Position numbers and translations under genes: made by a program. The notes below the pieces were generated by a model. The model was given only the letters and a program-made list of their open reading frames with translations, did no database searches and was not told the DNA's origin. Of a stretch of DNA of 13,738 nt, positions 1 through 5,935 are shown in pieces; within the stretch, counting starts at the first letter, position 1, and each line of letters begins with the position of its first letter. The DNA lies in contig JABUUJ010000022.1 in assembly GCA_021443235.1 (NCBI GenBank), positions 28,282 through 42,019 of the forward strand, read 5' to 3'. The DNA comes from Muribaculaceae bacterium (GTDB lineage Bacteria; Bacteroidota; Bacteroidia; Bacteroidales; Muribaculaceae).

Positions 1-263
1 GGATGCACGACTATCTCGCTGACGGTGACGCTTGCGGCGCCGCCCTTGGCACGCAGTTCATAGAACCCTTGCGTGCGAGGGCCCGGCGAGCACTCGCTGG
101 TTATATCGGTAGCCCCCATGGGAGCCGAGAACATGCGGTTGCGGAAAAAGACATTGCCCAGTTTAATGGGGCTGAGAAGGTGGGGGTATTTTGTATTAAT
201 ATTAAAGAGTTTAGGCCGATTAGTGGTTGGCGATAGCGGTTGCAAAACCCACGAGACGGTCAT
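1..263 (-). CDS. NADH:flavin oxidoreductase (Old Yellow Enzyme family), N-terminal part
   Basis: Partial gene running off the left edge; about 87 N-terminal residues are visible. The reading frame gives ...KYPHLLSPIKLGNVFFRNRMF, then SAPMGATDI and FYELRAKGGAASVTVSEIVVHP. This is the start of the FMN-binding TIM barrel of Old Yellow Enzyme-type NADH:flavin oxidoreductases (2,4-dienoyl-CoA reductase/BaiCD-like group), with the typical K-N-R-x3-APMG strand and the RAKGGA helix. The cofactor should be FMN and the reductant NAD(P)H; the substrate cannot be told from this piece. The only upstream ATG in frame is at 263-261, which gives a 44-nt overlap with the end of the DUF5103 gene. TTG at 245 is an alternative, and the conserved region begins only near residue 20. 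No promoter is seen in front of it, so it is probably co-transcribed with the gene at 220-1485. The family call is firm; the start is not. Confidence 0.8.
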   Translation of the reverse strand, partial: MTVSWVLQPLSPTTNRPKLFNINTKYPHLLSPIKLGNVFFRNRMFSAPMGATDITSECSPGPRTQGFYELRAKGGAASVTVSEIVVH

Positions 264-1485
264 ATCGTTCGCCCATGGGGCGGTAATAGACGCGAATCCA
301 GTACTGGTTGATTGTTTGGTACTTATCACCTTCGATGGGTGCAGTCAGTGCCACCGACTTGCCGTCGGGGAGCCACAGATACTGGTAGTTGTAGGCACCT
401 TGCTTGAGCATGATGTCGCAGGTGTAGGAACCCGTTGCCATGTCATATTTCATTTGCTTCATGACGGGCGGCAGGGCGTGAGTGAACTCACCCTCGAGAT
501 AGAGTTTTCCGCCGTTAAGCGGCCCGCCAGTGTTGAGCACGAAGTGAGTGATGACATAATCGGCCTCGGTAGCGCTCTCATTGGCCTCGCTGTTGCGCAC
601 GGTGAAATAGCCGTGCTGCGTTTGGTCGTATAGATACTGCGTGTTGTTGCGTGGCAGGTCGATGGGCAGCGTAGCGTGGTAGTAGGGTTCGAAGTAGCCA
701 ATGCGCACATTTCCAAGGTTATATCCTTTGGGGTTGACGGTCTCGATGCGTCGGTACTCGTTTCCGGCGGGGAAAATCAGCTCGGGCATGTGGTCGTAGG
801 TCACCTTGTTCATCTCCACCATCATGGGATGCGTGATGCAGCGCTCATTGTCGGTGCGGGTATTCTGGTTGATGAAGATTTTGAGTTGGTTGTAGGGGTC
901 CTGAATCTCGCCCATTTTATATCCCAGTTCAACGGCGACTTGCTGGTGCTCATTGTTGTAGTCGACATCGGTATTTGACGACACAGTTGCCATGATGTCG
1001 ACGACGCGCTCGCACATGCAGAAGCGCGACTGGAACAGGATTTGGTCGGGGTTGTCCTGCTCATAAACGGTGAGGAGGTAGTTGCCGCTCTTGGTGATGA
1101 CAAAGTCATCGTTGGGGAAGTCGAAGGCATAGTGGCAATAGTGCACGAAGGTTGCCTGGCTGTGTCCGTAGAGAGGGATGTCGGCATAGTTGAATCCGTC
1201 GACATACTCACTCTCAACGAGTTGCGACGGGGTCCAGTCGGCGTTGCAGTGAGTGACGCTGTAGCGCAGGTAGTGCTCGTCGGGGTCCATGTAGTCGAAC
1301 TCGCACACCAGTCGGTCGTCGGTATCCATGACGATGACAGGTGGCATATAGGGGTTGCTGAGAGGCGACAACTGTAGGCTTTTCACGCTGGGCGAGAAAA
1401 TCATCGAGTGGGTGTCGCGATGTTGTGCCGCAGCGGTAATTGTCAGAAACAGACAAATGATGGAGAGATATATCTTAGGCTTCAT
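220..1485 (-). CDS. DUF5103 / type IX secretion system plug-domain exported protein
   Basis: 421 residues. The N-terminus has two Lys, a hydrophobic core and a likely signal peptidase I site after TAAA (about residue 20, TAAA|QHRD), so the protein is exported to the periplasm or outer membrane. The rest is mainly beta-type sequence. Recognisable stretches are SPLSNPYMPPVIVMDTDDRLVCEFDYM (about 40-66), YSVTHCNADWTPSQLVESEY (about 75-94) and GGPLNGGKLYLEGEF (about 315-329). These match the Bacteroidota DUF5103 family, whose N-terminal domain is named after the T9SS plug protein. The length is usual for the family. Its exact role is not established, and presence of the family does not by itself prove a working type IX system. 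The gene is first in a minus-strand unit, with a promoter at 1511-1542, and its 3' end overlaps the flavin oxidoreductase gene. Confidence 0.85.
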   Translation of the reverse strand: MKPKIYLSIICLFLTITAAAQHRDTHSMIFSPSVKSLQLSPLSNPYMPPVIVMDTDDRLVCEFDYMDPDEHYLRYSVTHCNADWTPSQLVESEYVDGFNYADIPLYGHSQATFVHYCHYAFDFPNDDFVITKSGNYLLTVYEQDNPDQILFQSRFCMCERVVDIMATVSSNTDVDYNNEHQQVAVELGYKMGEIQDPYNQLKIFINQNTRTDNERCITHPMMVEMNKVTYDHMPELIFPAGNEYRRIETVNPKGYNLGNVRIGYFEPYYHATLPIDLPRNNTQYLYDQTQHGYFTVRNSEANESATEADYVITHFVLNTGGPLNGGKLYLEGEFTHALPPVMKQMKYDMATGSYTCDIMLKQGAYNYQYLWLPDGKSVALTAPIEGDKYQTINQYWIRVYYRPMGERYDRLVGFATAIANH

Positions 1486-1510
1486 CGTATTCTTATATTT
1501 ATATGTGTGG

Positions 1511-1542
1511 CAAAGTTATGAAGAATTTTCAAGTAAATCAAG
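1511..1542 (-). promoter_or_regulatory. Bacteroidota-type promoter of the DUF5103 gene
   Basis: On the minus strand, CTTG (1542-1539) is followed by a 20-bp spacer and TAACTTTG (1518-1511). This matches the Bacteroidota primary-sigma pattern TTTG / TAnnTTTG at 7 of 8 fixed positions. The predicted transcript start is near 1505, about 20 nt before the ATG at 1485. Confidence 0.7.
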
Positions 1543-1637
1543 TTTTTAAATTTATTTTGGAAATAACAAAGGAAATATCGATTTATCCTCACCTGTGTCG
1601 AGGGATAAAAGAGGGGCGGTGTTTTTATTGGTCAATG

Positions 1638-1681
1638 GGAAAAATAAGAAAATTTTAGACTGTAAATTTTCTTAATTATCC
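1638..1681. repeat. Imperfect palindrome P1 upstream of the ATPase gene
   Basis: Two 18-nt arms (1638-1655 and 1664-1681) around an 8-nt centre (TAGACTGT) pair at 16 of 18 positions. The inner 11 bp (TAAGAAAATTT / AAATTTTCTTA) are perfect. The outer half begins with GGAAAAATAAG, the same 11-mer found at 1689, 3229 and 3303. It could act as a bidirectional terminator, a protein-binding site or a mobile-element end. It does not overlap any gene. Confidence 0.75.
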
Positions 1682-1688
1682 ATATTAT

Positions 1689-1720
1689 GGAAAAATAAGC
1701 ATGTTGAAATTTGCTTATTT
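1689..1720. repeat. Palindrome P2, direct-repeat copy upstream of the ATPase gene
   Basis: The first 21 bases (1689-1709) are identical to 3229-3249 on the other side of the ATPase gene. The left half starts GGAAAAATAAGCA. The right half (TGCTTATTT, 1712-1720) pairs over 9 bp with 1693-1701, but its outer end is degraded compared with the perfect downstream copy. The predicted promoter of the ATPase gene overlaps the right half. Confidence 0.8.
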
Positions 1721-1741
1721 GGACAATTTGGTGTATTTTTG
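1710..1741 (+). promoter_or_regulatory. Predicted promoter of the DUF4143 ATPase gene, overlapping palindrome P2
   Basis: TTTG (1710-1713), a 20-bp spacer, then TATTTTTG (1734-1741) is a full match to the Bacteroidota TTTG / TAnnTTTG pattern. Transcription would start near 1746, leaving a leader of about 16 nt before the ATG at 1762. The upstream box lies inside the right side of palindrome P2, so anything binding P2 would affect this promoter. Confidence 0.6.
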
Positions 1742-1761
1742 CAAAAAAATATGGCAAAAGA

Positions 1762-3225
1762 ATGGAATATACACAACTTTTAGAGAAACAAATTATTGGC
1801 CGACTTAGAGTTGACAACCCATGGTGGACTGAGGGCGAGATACCCAGTTTTTATCGCAACATGAATCCAAGATTATATCTGGATTTATTATATCCACTGG
1901 TAACTGATATTGAGCTGAACAGGGCAGTTCTACTAATGGGTCCTCGTCGTGTTGGAAAAACCGTCATGCTATATCACACTATTCAGAAACTACTGGATAG
2001 TGGTGTTCCTCAGCAGAACATCATCTACATTTCTGTTGAGACGCCTATTTATAACAAGATTTTCCTTGAACAATTATTTAATCTGGCAAGACAGATTTTA
2101 GGAAAGTATGATGACAACAAATCGAACTTCTATGTTTTCTTTGATGAGATTCAATATCTTAAGGATTGGGAAATCAATCTAAAATCATTAGTGGATACCT
2201 ACAAGAATGTCAAGATTGTTGCTAGCGGCTCGGCGGCTGCAGAATTGAAACTAAAAAGTATTGAAAGTGGCGCGGGTCGGTTTACCGACTTTAGTCTACC
2301 CTCGCTCACTTTTTACGAATACTTACATCTCAAAGGATATGCGAGTCTTATGTATCTTGACAAAATCATCTGGAGCGGCATAGAGCTTGATTACTACAAC
2401 ACAATCGATATTGAAAAACTGAACGGATTATTCGTAGACTACATTAACTATGGTGGATACCCTGAAGTAGTATTTAGCAAAAAAAAGCAGGAAGACCCAG
2501 GACAATTCATTCGTCATGATATTATTGACAAAGTGTTGTTGAGAGATCTGCCAAGTCTATATGGCATCCAAGACGTGCAAGAACTTAACTCTCTGTTCAC
2601 AATGATTGCCTATCATTCAGGCACTCAGTTTTCTTATGAGACCATGTCAAAGGAATCGGGAGTGAAAAAAGAGTTGCTAAAAAAGTACATCAAATACCTT
2701 GAGGCTGCGTTCTTGATAAAAGTAATTCACAGAACAGACGACACTGCAAAGTCTTATCAGAGAGAAACACAGTTCAAGATTTATCTTACCAACCCATCAT
2801 TAAGATGTGCATTATTTCAACCCATCTCGGCATCCGACCAAGAGATTGGAGATATGGTGGAAACGGCGGTATATGCACAATGGATACCAAGATTGAATAC
2901 TGATATTAGCTACGCCAACTGGAGGATAAAAAAGACTCAGCAAGGCGAGGTTGATATTGTTGGTATTGACGTTGCACGTCAAAAGCCAAGTTGGGCGGTA
3001 GAGATTAAGTGGTCAGATCGTTACTTTGAACACCCTGGAGAATTGGAATCATTGCTTAATTATATGCCTAAGAACAAACTAAGTGAAGCTATTGTGACAA
3101 CCAGAACAAAATGTGGTTGCCATCAGATGGATTGTGTAACGCTTCATTTTATTCCAGTTGCTTGCTATGCATATACGGTGTCAAAGAATACTATAGAGCA
3201 TGCCAGGATACAACACGGATTATAG
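1762..3225 (+). CDS. AAA-family ATPase with DUF4143 / PD-(D/E)XK-like C-terminus
   Basis: 487 residues from the ATG at 1762; the upstream TTG at 1711 lies inside the predicted promoter and is rejected. Walker A is GPRRVGKT (60-67), Walker B is YVFFDEIQYL (124-133) and a sensor-like VASGSAA is at 153-159. The middle (about 180-350) has the features of DUF4143 ATPases, including LTFYEYL and a winged-helix-like stretch (300-325). The C-terminus has E396-x-D398 and E414-x-K416 (WAVEIKW), the layout of a PD-(D/E)XK nuclease fold. Such proteins are common in Bacteroidota, often in many copies per genome, and their function is unknown. The gene is visibly more AT-rich than its neighbours and stands alone between related palindromes, which hints at horizontal transfer. 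The family call is firm; activity as a nuclease is inference from a motif. Confidence 0.88.
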   Translation: MEYTQLLEKQIIGRLRVDNPWWTEGEIPSFYRNMNPRLYLDLLYPLVTDIELNRAVLLMGPRRVGKTVMLYHTIQKLLDSGVPQQNIIYISVETPIYNKIFLEQLFNLARQILGKYDDNKSNFYVFFDEIQYLKDWEINLKSLVDTYKNVKIVASGSAAAELKLKSIESGAGRFTDFSLPSLTFYEYLHLKGYASLMYLDKIIWSGIELDYYNTIDIEKLNGLFVDYINYGGYPEVVFSKKKQEDPGQFIRHDIIDKVLLRDLPSLYGIQDVQELNSLFTMIAYHSGTQFSYETMSKESGVKKELLKKYIKYLEAAFLIKVIHRTDDTAKSYQRETQFKIYLTNPSLRCALFQPISASDQEIGDMVETAVYAQWIPRLNTDISYANWRIKKTQQGEVDIVGIDVARQKPSWAVEIKWSDRYFEHPGELESLLNYMPKNKLSEAIVTTRTKCGCHQMDCVTLHFIPVACYAYTVSKNTIEHARIQHGL

Positions 3226-3226
3226 T

Positions 3227-3266
3227 TTGGAAAAATAAGCATGTTGAAACATGCTTATTTTTCCAA
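3227..3266. repeat. Perfect palindrome P3 directly after the ATPase stop codon
   Basis: Two perfect 17-nt arms (3227-3243 and 3250-3266) flank the 6-nt centre TTGAAA. The left arm starts TTGGAAAAATAAGCATG. It begins one base after the TAG stop at 3223-3225. The A5...T5 arms could form a bidirectional intrinsic terminator, although the stem is GC-poor. It contains the 21-base direct repeat also found at 1689-1709. Confidence 0.85.
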
Positions 3267-3453
3267 TGGCATTTAGCAAACTGGGTATCAGTGGTTTACA
3301 ACGGAAAAATAAGAGAGGCAATGGCTTCGAGGGGGCGATTATCCTCACTTTTTGGAATATCGATAAAAGAGAGGTGGGGCTTTTTTTGGGGGGAGACATG
3401 GGGGATTTTTGAAAATTGTGGGCGATAAACTTGCGGGGGCGGTGCGATTGTGT
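3267..3453. other. Intergenic DNA with degenerate repeats and G-runs, no gene seen
   Basis: No convincing gene lies here. It holds a fourth GGAAAAATAAG half-site (3303-3313) without a matching right arm, and TTATCCTCAC (3339-3348), GGAATATCGAT (3354-3364) and GATAAAAGAG (3362-3371). These words also occur, in slightly different order, at 1571-1613 on the other side of the ATPase gene. Runs of four to six G sit at 3331, 3376, 3388, 3400 and 3435. The stretch ends at the nfn promoter. Confidence 0.6.
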
Positions 3454-3461
3454 TAACTTTG
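3430..3461 (+). promoter_or_regulatory. Promoter of the nfnAB operon
   Basis: CTTG (3430-3433), a 20-bp spacer and TAACTTTG (3454-3461) fit the Bacteroidota promoter pattern. The leader to the ATG at 3536 would be about 70 nt. It contains a 7-bp stem (3484-3490 with 3499-3505, one G-T pair) around an 8-nt loop, with no T tract, so it is not an obvious terminator. Confidence 0.7.
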
Positions 3462-3535
3462 CACGTTGGTAGAGCAATACCGCGGCAGGCGACCTCGTGC
3501 TTGCCAAGTTAACATAAAACTAATATAAAACTACT

Positions 3536-4315
3536 ATGAACAAAATTGTTGCAAAAGAGCAATTTTCGACCAATGTGACCAAGTTGGTGGTTGAGGCTCC
3601 CCTCATTGCCAAGTCGCGCCGCGCCGGTCATTTCGTGATTGTTCGCTATGATGACAACGGCGAACGCATTCCCTTAACCATTGCCGACAGCGACGTCGCC
3701 GCCGGAACCATCACCCTTGTAATTCAGGCCATAGGCGACTCGACCAAGAAGATATGCGGCCTTGAGCCTGGCGACTCGCTTCACGACGTAGTGGGTCCGC
3801 TGGGTCAGGCCACCCGCATCAAGAACTACGGCACAGTGCTGTGCTGTGGCGGTGGTGTGGGCGTTGCTCCGCTGCTGCCCATCATCAGGGCGATGAAGGC
3901 TGCAGGCAACCGCGTGGTGAGCGTGCTTGCAGGGCGCAGCAAGGACCTGATTATCCTTGAGAAAGAGGTGCGCGAGTCGAGCGACGACGTGATTATCATG
4001 ACCGACGACGGCAGCTATGGCAAGCAGGGCCTTGTGACCGCAGGCGTGGAGGAGGTGATCAAGCGCGAGAAGGTTGACCACTGCGTGACCATCGGTCCTG
4101 CCATCATGATGAAATTTGTGTCGCTGCTCACCAAGAAATATGAGGTGCCCACCGAGGCGTCGCTCAACGCCATCATGGTTGACGGCACCGGCATGTGCGG
4201 AGCATGCCGCGTGAGCGTGGGCGGCAAGGCTCGCTTTGTGTGTGTCGAGGGTCCGGAGTTTGATGCTCACCAGATTGACTTTGACGAGCTCATGATGCGT
4301 CTAAAGAGTTACTAA
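3536..4315 (+). CDS. nfnA: Ferredoxin:NADP oxidoreductase small subunit NfnA (sulfide dehydrogenase/PyrK-like)
   Basis: 259 residues, cytoplasmic. An N-terminal FAD-binding beta barrel contains RIPLT (44-48). It is followed by an NAD-binding Rossmann-like domain with GGGVGVAPLLP (105-115). A C-terminal [2Fe-2S] site is visible as Asp216, Cys221, Cys224 and Cys236 in VDGTGMCGAC...FVC. The Asp plus three Cys pattern is known from NfnA, where Asp is an unusual cluster ligand. In the NfnAB complex this subunit handles NAD(H) and the large subunit bifurcates electrons between ferredoxin and NADP(H). The partner gene nfnB follows after 28 nt, which separates this protein from the dihydroorotate dehydrogenase subunit PyrK, a relative of similar build. 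Family members are often annotated sulfide/dihydroorotate dehydrogenase-like FAD/NAD-binding protein. The ATG at 3536 fits the usual N-terminus. Confidence 0.9.
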   Translation: MNKIVAKEQFSTNVTKLVVEAPLIAKSRRAGHFVIVRYDDNGERIPLTIADSDVAAGTITLVIQAIGDSTKKICGLEPGDSLHDVVGPLGQATRIKNYGTVLCCGGGVGVAPLLPIIRAMKAAGNRVVSVLAGRSKDLIILEKEVRESSDDVIIMTDDGSYGKQGLVTAGVEEVIKREKVDHCVTIGPAIMMKFVSLLTKKYEVPTEASLNAIMVDGTGMCGACRVSVGGKARFVCVEGPEFDAHQIDFDELMMRLKSY

Positions 4316-4343
4316 ACATTTCATTTACAAAAAGAAAATCACT

Positions 4344-5798
4344 ATGAACGAAATAAATGCTGCACGCGACGCGCAATGGCGCGTAGAGCTGCGTGCCAAG
4401 ATGTCGCCCAAAGAGCGCACCGCCATTGAGCGAGTAGAAATGCCCCAACTCGACCCCGCCTACCGCATCACTTGCAACGAGGAGGTGAACCAGGGCATCA
4501 ACAAAGAGCAGGCCATGCGCGAGGCCAGCCGTTGCCTCGACTGCAACAACCCGCAGTGTGTGACCGGCTGCCCCGTGAGCATCGACATTCCCGGCTTTAT
4601 CAAAAACATAGAGCGCGGCAACATTGAGGAAGCGGCCGCAGTGATAAAGCGCACCAGCTCGCTGCCGGCAGTGTGCGGCCGCGTGTGCCCGCAAGAGAAG
4701 CAGTGCGAGAGCAAGTGCATCCACCTGAAGATGAAGCACAACGCAGTGGCGATAGGCTACCTGGAGCGCTTTGCCGCCGACTGGCAGCGCACCGAATGTG
4801 GCGAGCAAGCCGTTCCCGAGATAGAGAGAAATGGCATCAAGGTGGCTGTGATAGGCAGCGGTCCGGCGGGCCTGACGTTTGCCGGCGACATGGCCAAACA
4901 CGGCTATGAGGTTACCGTCTTTGAGGCACTGCACGAGATAGGCGGCGTGCTCAAGTATGGCATTCCCGAGTTCCGTCTGCCCAACGACATCGTTGACTTT
5001 GAGATAGATGGGCTGCGCAAGCTGGGCGTGAGATTTGAGAAGAACGTGCTCGTGGGGCGCACCATCACCTACGACGACCTGCACGAGATGGGCTTCAAGG
5101 GCGTGTTTGTGGGCTCGGGCGCAGGCTTCCCGCGGTTCATGAACATCCCCGGCGAGCAGCTCAACGGCGTGATGTCGAGCAACGAGTACCTCACCCGCAT
5201 CAACCTGATGAAGGCTGGCCGCGGCGGCGACACCCCCGTGCTTCACGGCAAGACCATCGCCGTGGTGGGCGGCGGCAACACCGCTATGGACTCGACCCGC
5301 ACCGCGTTGCGCATGGGCGCCGAGCGCGTGATACTGATATACCGCCGCAGCGAGGAGGAGATGCCCGCCCGCCGCGAGGAGATAGGCCATGCCAAGGAAG
5401 AGGGCGTGGAGTTCATGACCCTTCACAACCCCATCGAGTATTTAGGCGACGAGAAAGGCCGCGTGACCACGATGCGCGTGCAGCGCATGGAGCTGGGCGA
5501 GCCCGACGCCTCGGGCCGCCGTTCGCCAGTGCCCGTTGAGGGTGCCGTCGAGGACATCCCCGTTGACGTGGTGATAGTAGCAGTGGGTGTATCTCCCAAC
5601 CAGCTGGTGCCCAGTTCGATTGCCGGACTTGAGGTGAGCCGCCGCAACACTATCGTGGTGAACGAGGCGACCATGCAGTCGAGCGTTAGCGACCTGTATG
5701 CCGGCGGCGACATCGTGCGCGGTGGCGCTACGGTGATTCTGGCGATGGGCGATGGCCGTCGTGCCGCCCTCCACATGCACGAGCAGCTGAGCAAGTAA
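4344..5798 (+). CDS. nfnB: Ferredoxin:NADP oxidoreductase large subunit NfnB (glutamate synthase small-subunit-like)
   Basis: 484 residues, cytoplasmic. The N-terminal [4Fe-4S] domain has two cysteine groups: C64, C67, C72, C76 and C111, C115, C121, C125. An FAD-binding motif GSGPAGL is at 171-177 and an NADPH-binding motif GGGNTAMD at 309-316. The C-terminal FAD loop YAGGDIVRGGATV is near 452-464. This is the GltD/NfnB architecture. The gene lies 28 nt after nfnA, with no large glutamate synthase subunit gene nearby, so it is better read as the bifurcating subunit of NfnAB than as GltD. The complex would interconvert NADPH with NADH plus reduced ferredoxin. Older annotations call such proteins NADPH-dependent glutamate synthase (gltA). 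The operon ends at the terminator at 5860. Confidence 0.9.
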   Translation: MNEINAARDAQWRVELRAKMSPKERTAIERVEMPQLDPAYRITCNEEVNQGINKEQAMREASRCLDCNNPQCVTGCPVSIDIPGFIKNIERGNIEEAAAVIKRTSSLPAVCGRVCPQEKQCESKCIHLKMKHNAVAIGYLERFAADWQRTECGEQAVPEIERNGIKVAVIGSGPAGLTFAGDMAKHGYEVTVFEALHEIGGVLKYGIPEFRLPNDIVDFEIDGLRKLGVRFEKNVLVGRTITYDDLHEMGFKGVFVGSGAGFPRFMNIPGEQLNGVMSSNEYLTRINLMKAGRGGDTPVLHGKTIAVVGGGNTAMDSTRTALRMGAERVILIYRRSEEEMPARREEIGHAKEEGVEFMTLHNPIEYLGDEKGRVTTMRVQRMELGEPDASGRRSPVPVEGAVEDIPVDVVIVAVGVSPNQLVPSSIAGLEVSRRNTIVVNEATMQSSVSDLYAGGDIVRGGATVILAMGDGRRAALHMHEQLSK

Positions 5799-5859
5799 TC
5801 CCCAAGGCATTTGCCCCCCCGAGACAGGAGTCACACGAGGGCAAAAAGATAGAAAACAG

Positions 5860-5891
5860 TCCCCAAGGCATAGGTCTTGGGGATTTTTTTT
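5860..5891 (+). terminator. Rho-independent terminator of nfnAB
   Basis: TCCCCAAG (5860-5867), an 8-nt loop and CTTGGGGA (5876-5883) form a perfect 8-bp stem, followed by an eight-T tract to 5891. It lies about 60 bp after the nfnB stop. The 12-mer TCCCCAAGGCAT containing the left arm is also present at 5799-5810, immediately after the stop codon. Confidence 0.85.
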
Positions 5892-5923
5892 GAGAAAATG
5901 TGGCAAATGCGGGATTTTTTTTG

Positions 5924-5931
5924 TAAATTTG
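5924..5931 (+). promoter_or_regulatory. -7 box just before the lipoprotein gene
   Basis: TAAATTTG fits TAnnTTTG exactly. No good TTTG lies 19-21 bp upstream (TGTG at 5899-5902 is the nearest). The box ends 4 nt before ATG 5936 and 7 nt before ATG 5939, so the transcript would start at or next to the start codon. Confidence 0.5.
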
Positions 5932-5935
5932 TGGG

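Noticed and set aside
1711..1761. TTG start adding 17 residues to the DUF4143 ATPase
   Set aside because: It lies inside the predicted promoter, before the expected transcript start; ATG 1762 fits better.
3331..3439. Possible G-quadruplex from five G-runs
   Set aside because: The runs are too far apart for a canonical four-tract quadruplex; only three lie close together.
3465..3476. tRNA-like piece GTTGGTAGAGCA in the nfnA leader
   Set aside because: It resembles a D-arm, but there is no matching acceptor stem, anticodon arm or GTTCGA-type T-loop around it.
4290..5426. Long open frames opposite nfnB and other GC-rich genes
   Set aside because: They are antisense shadows of recognised genes, rich in His/Ala/Val, with no recognisable domain.
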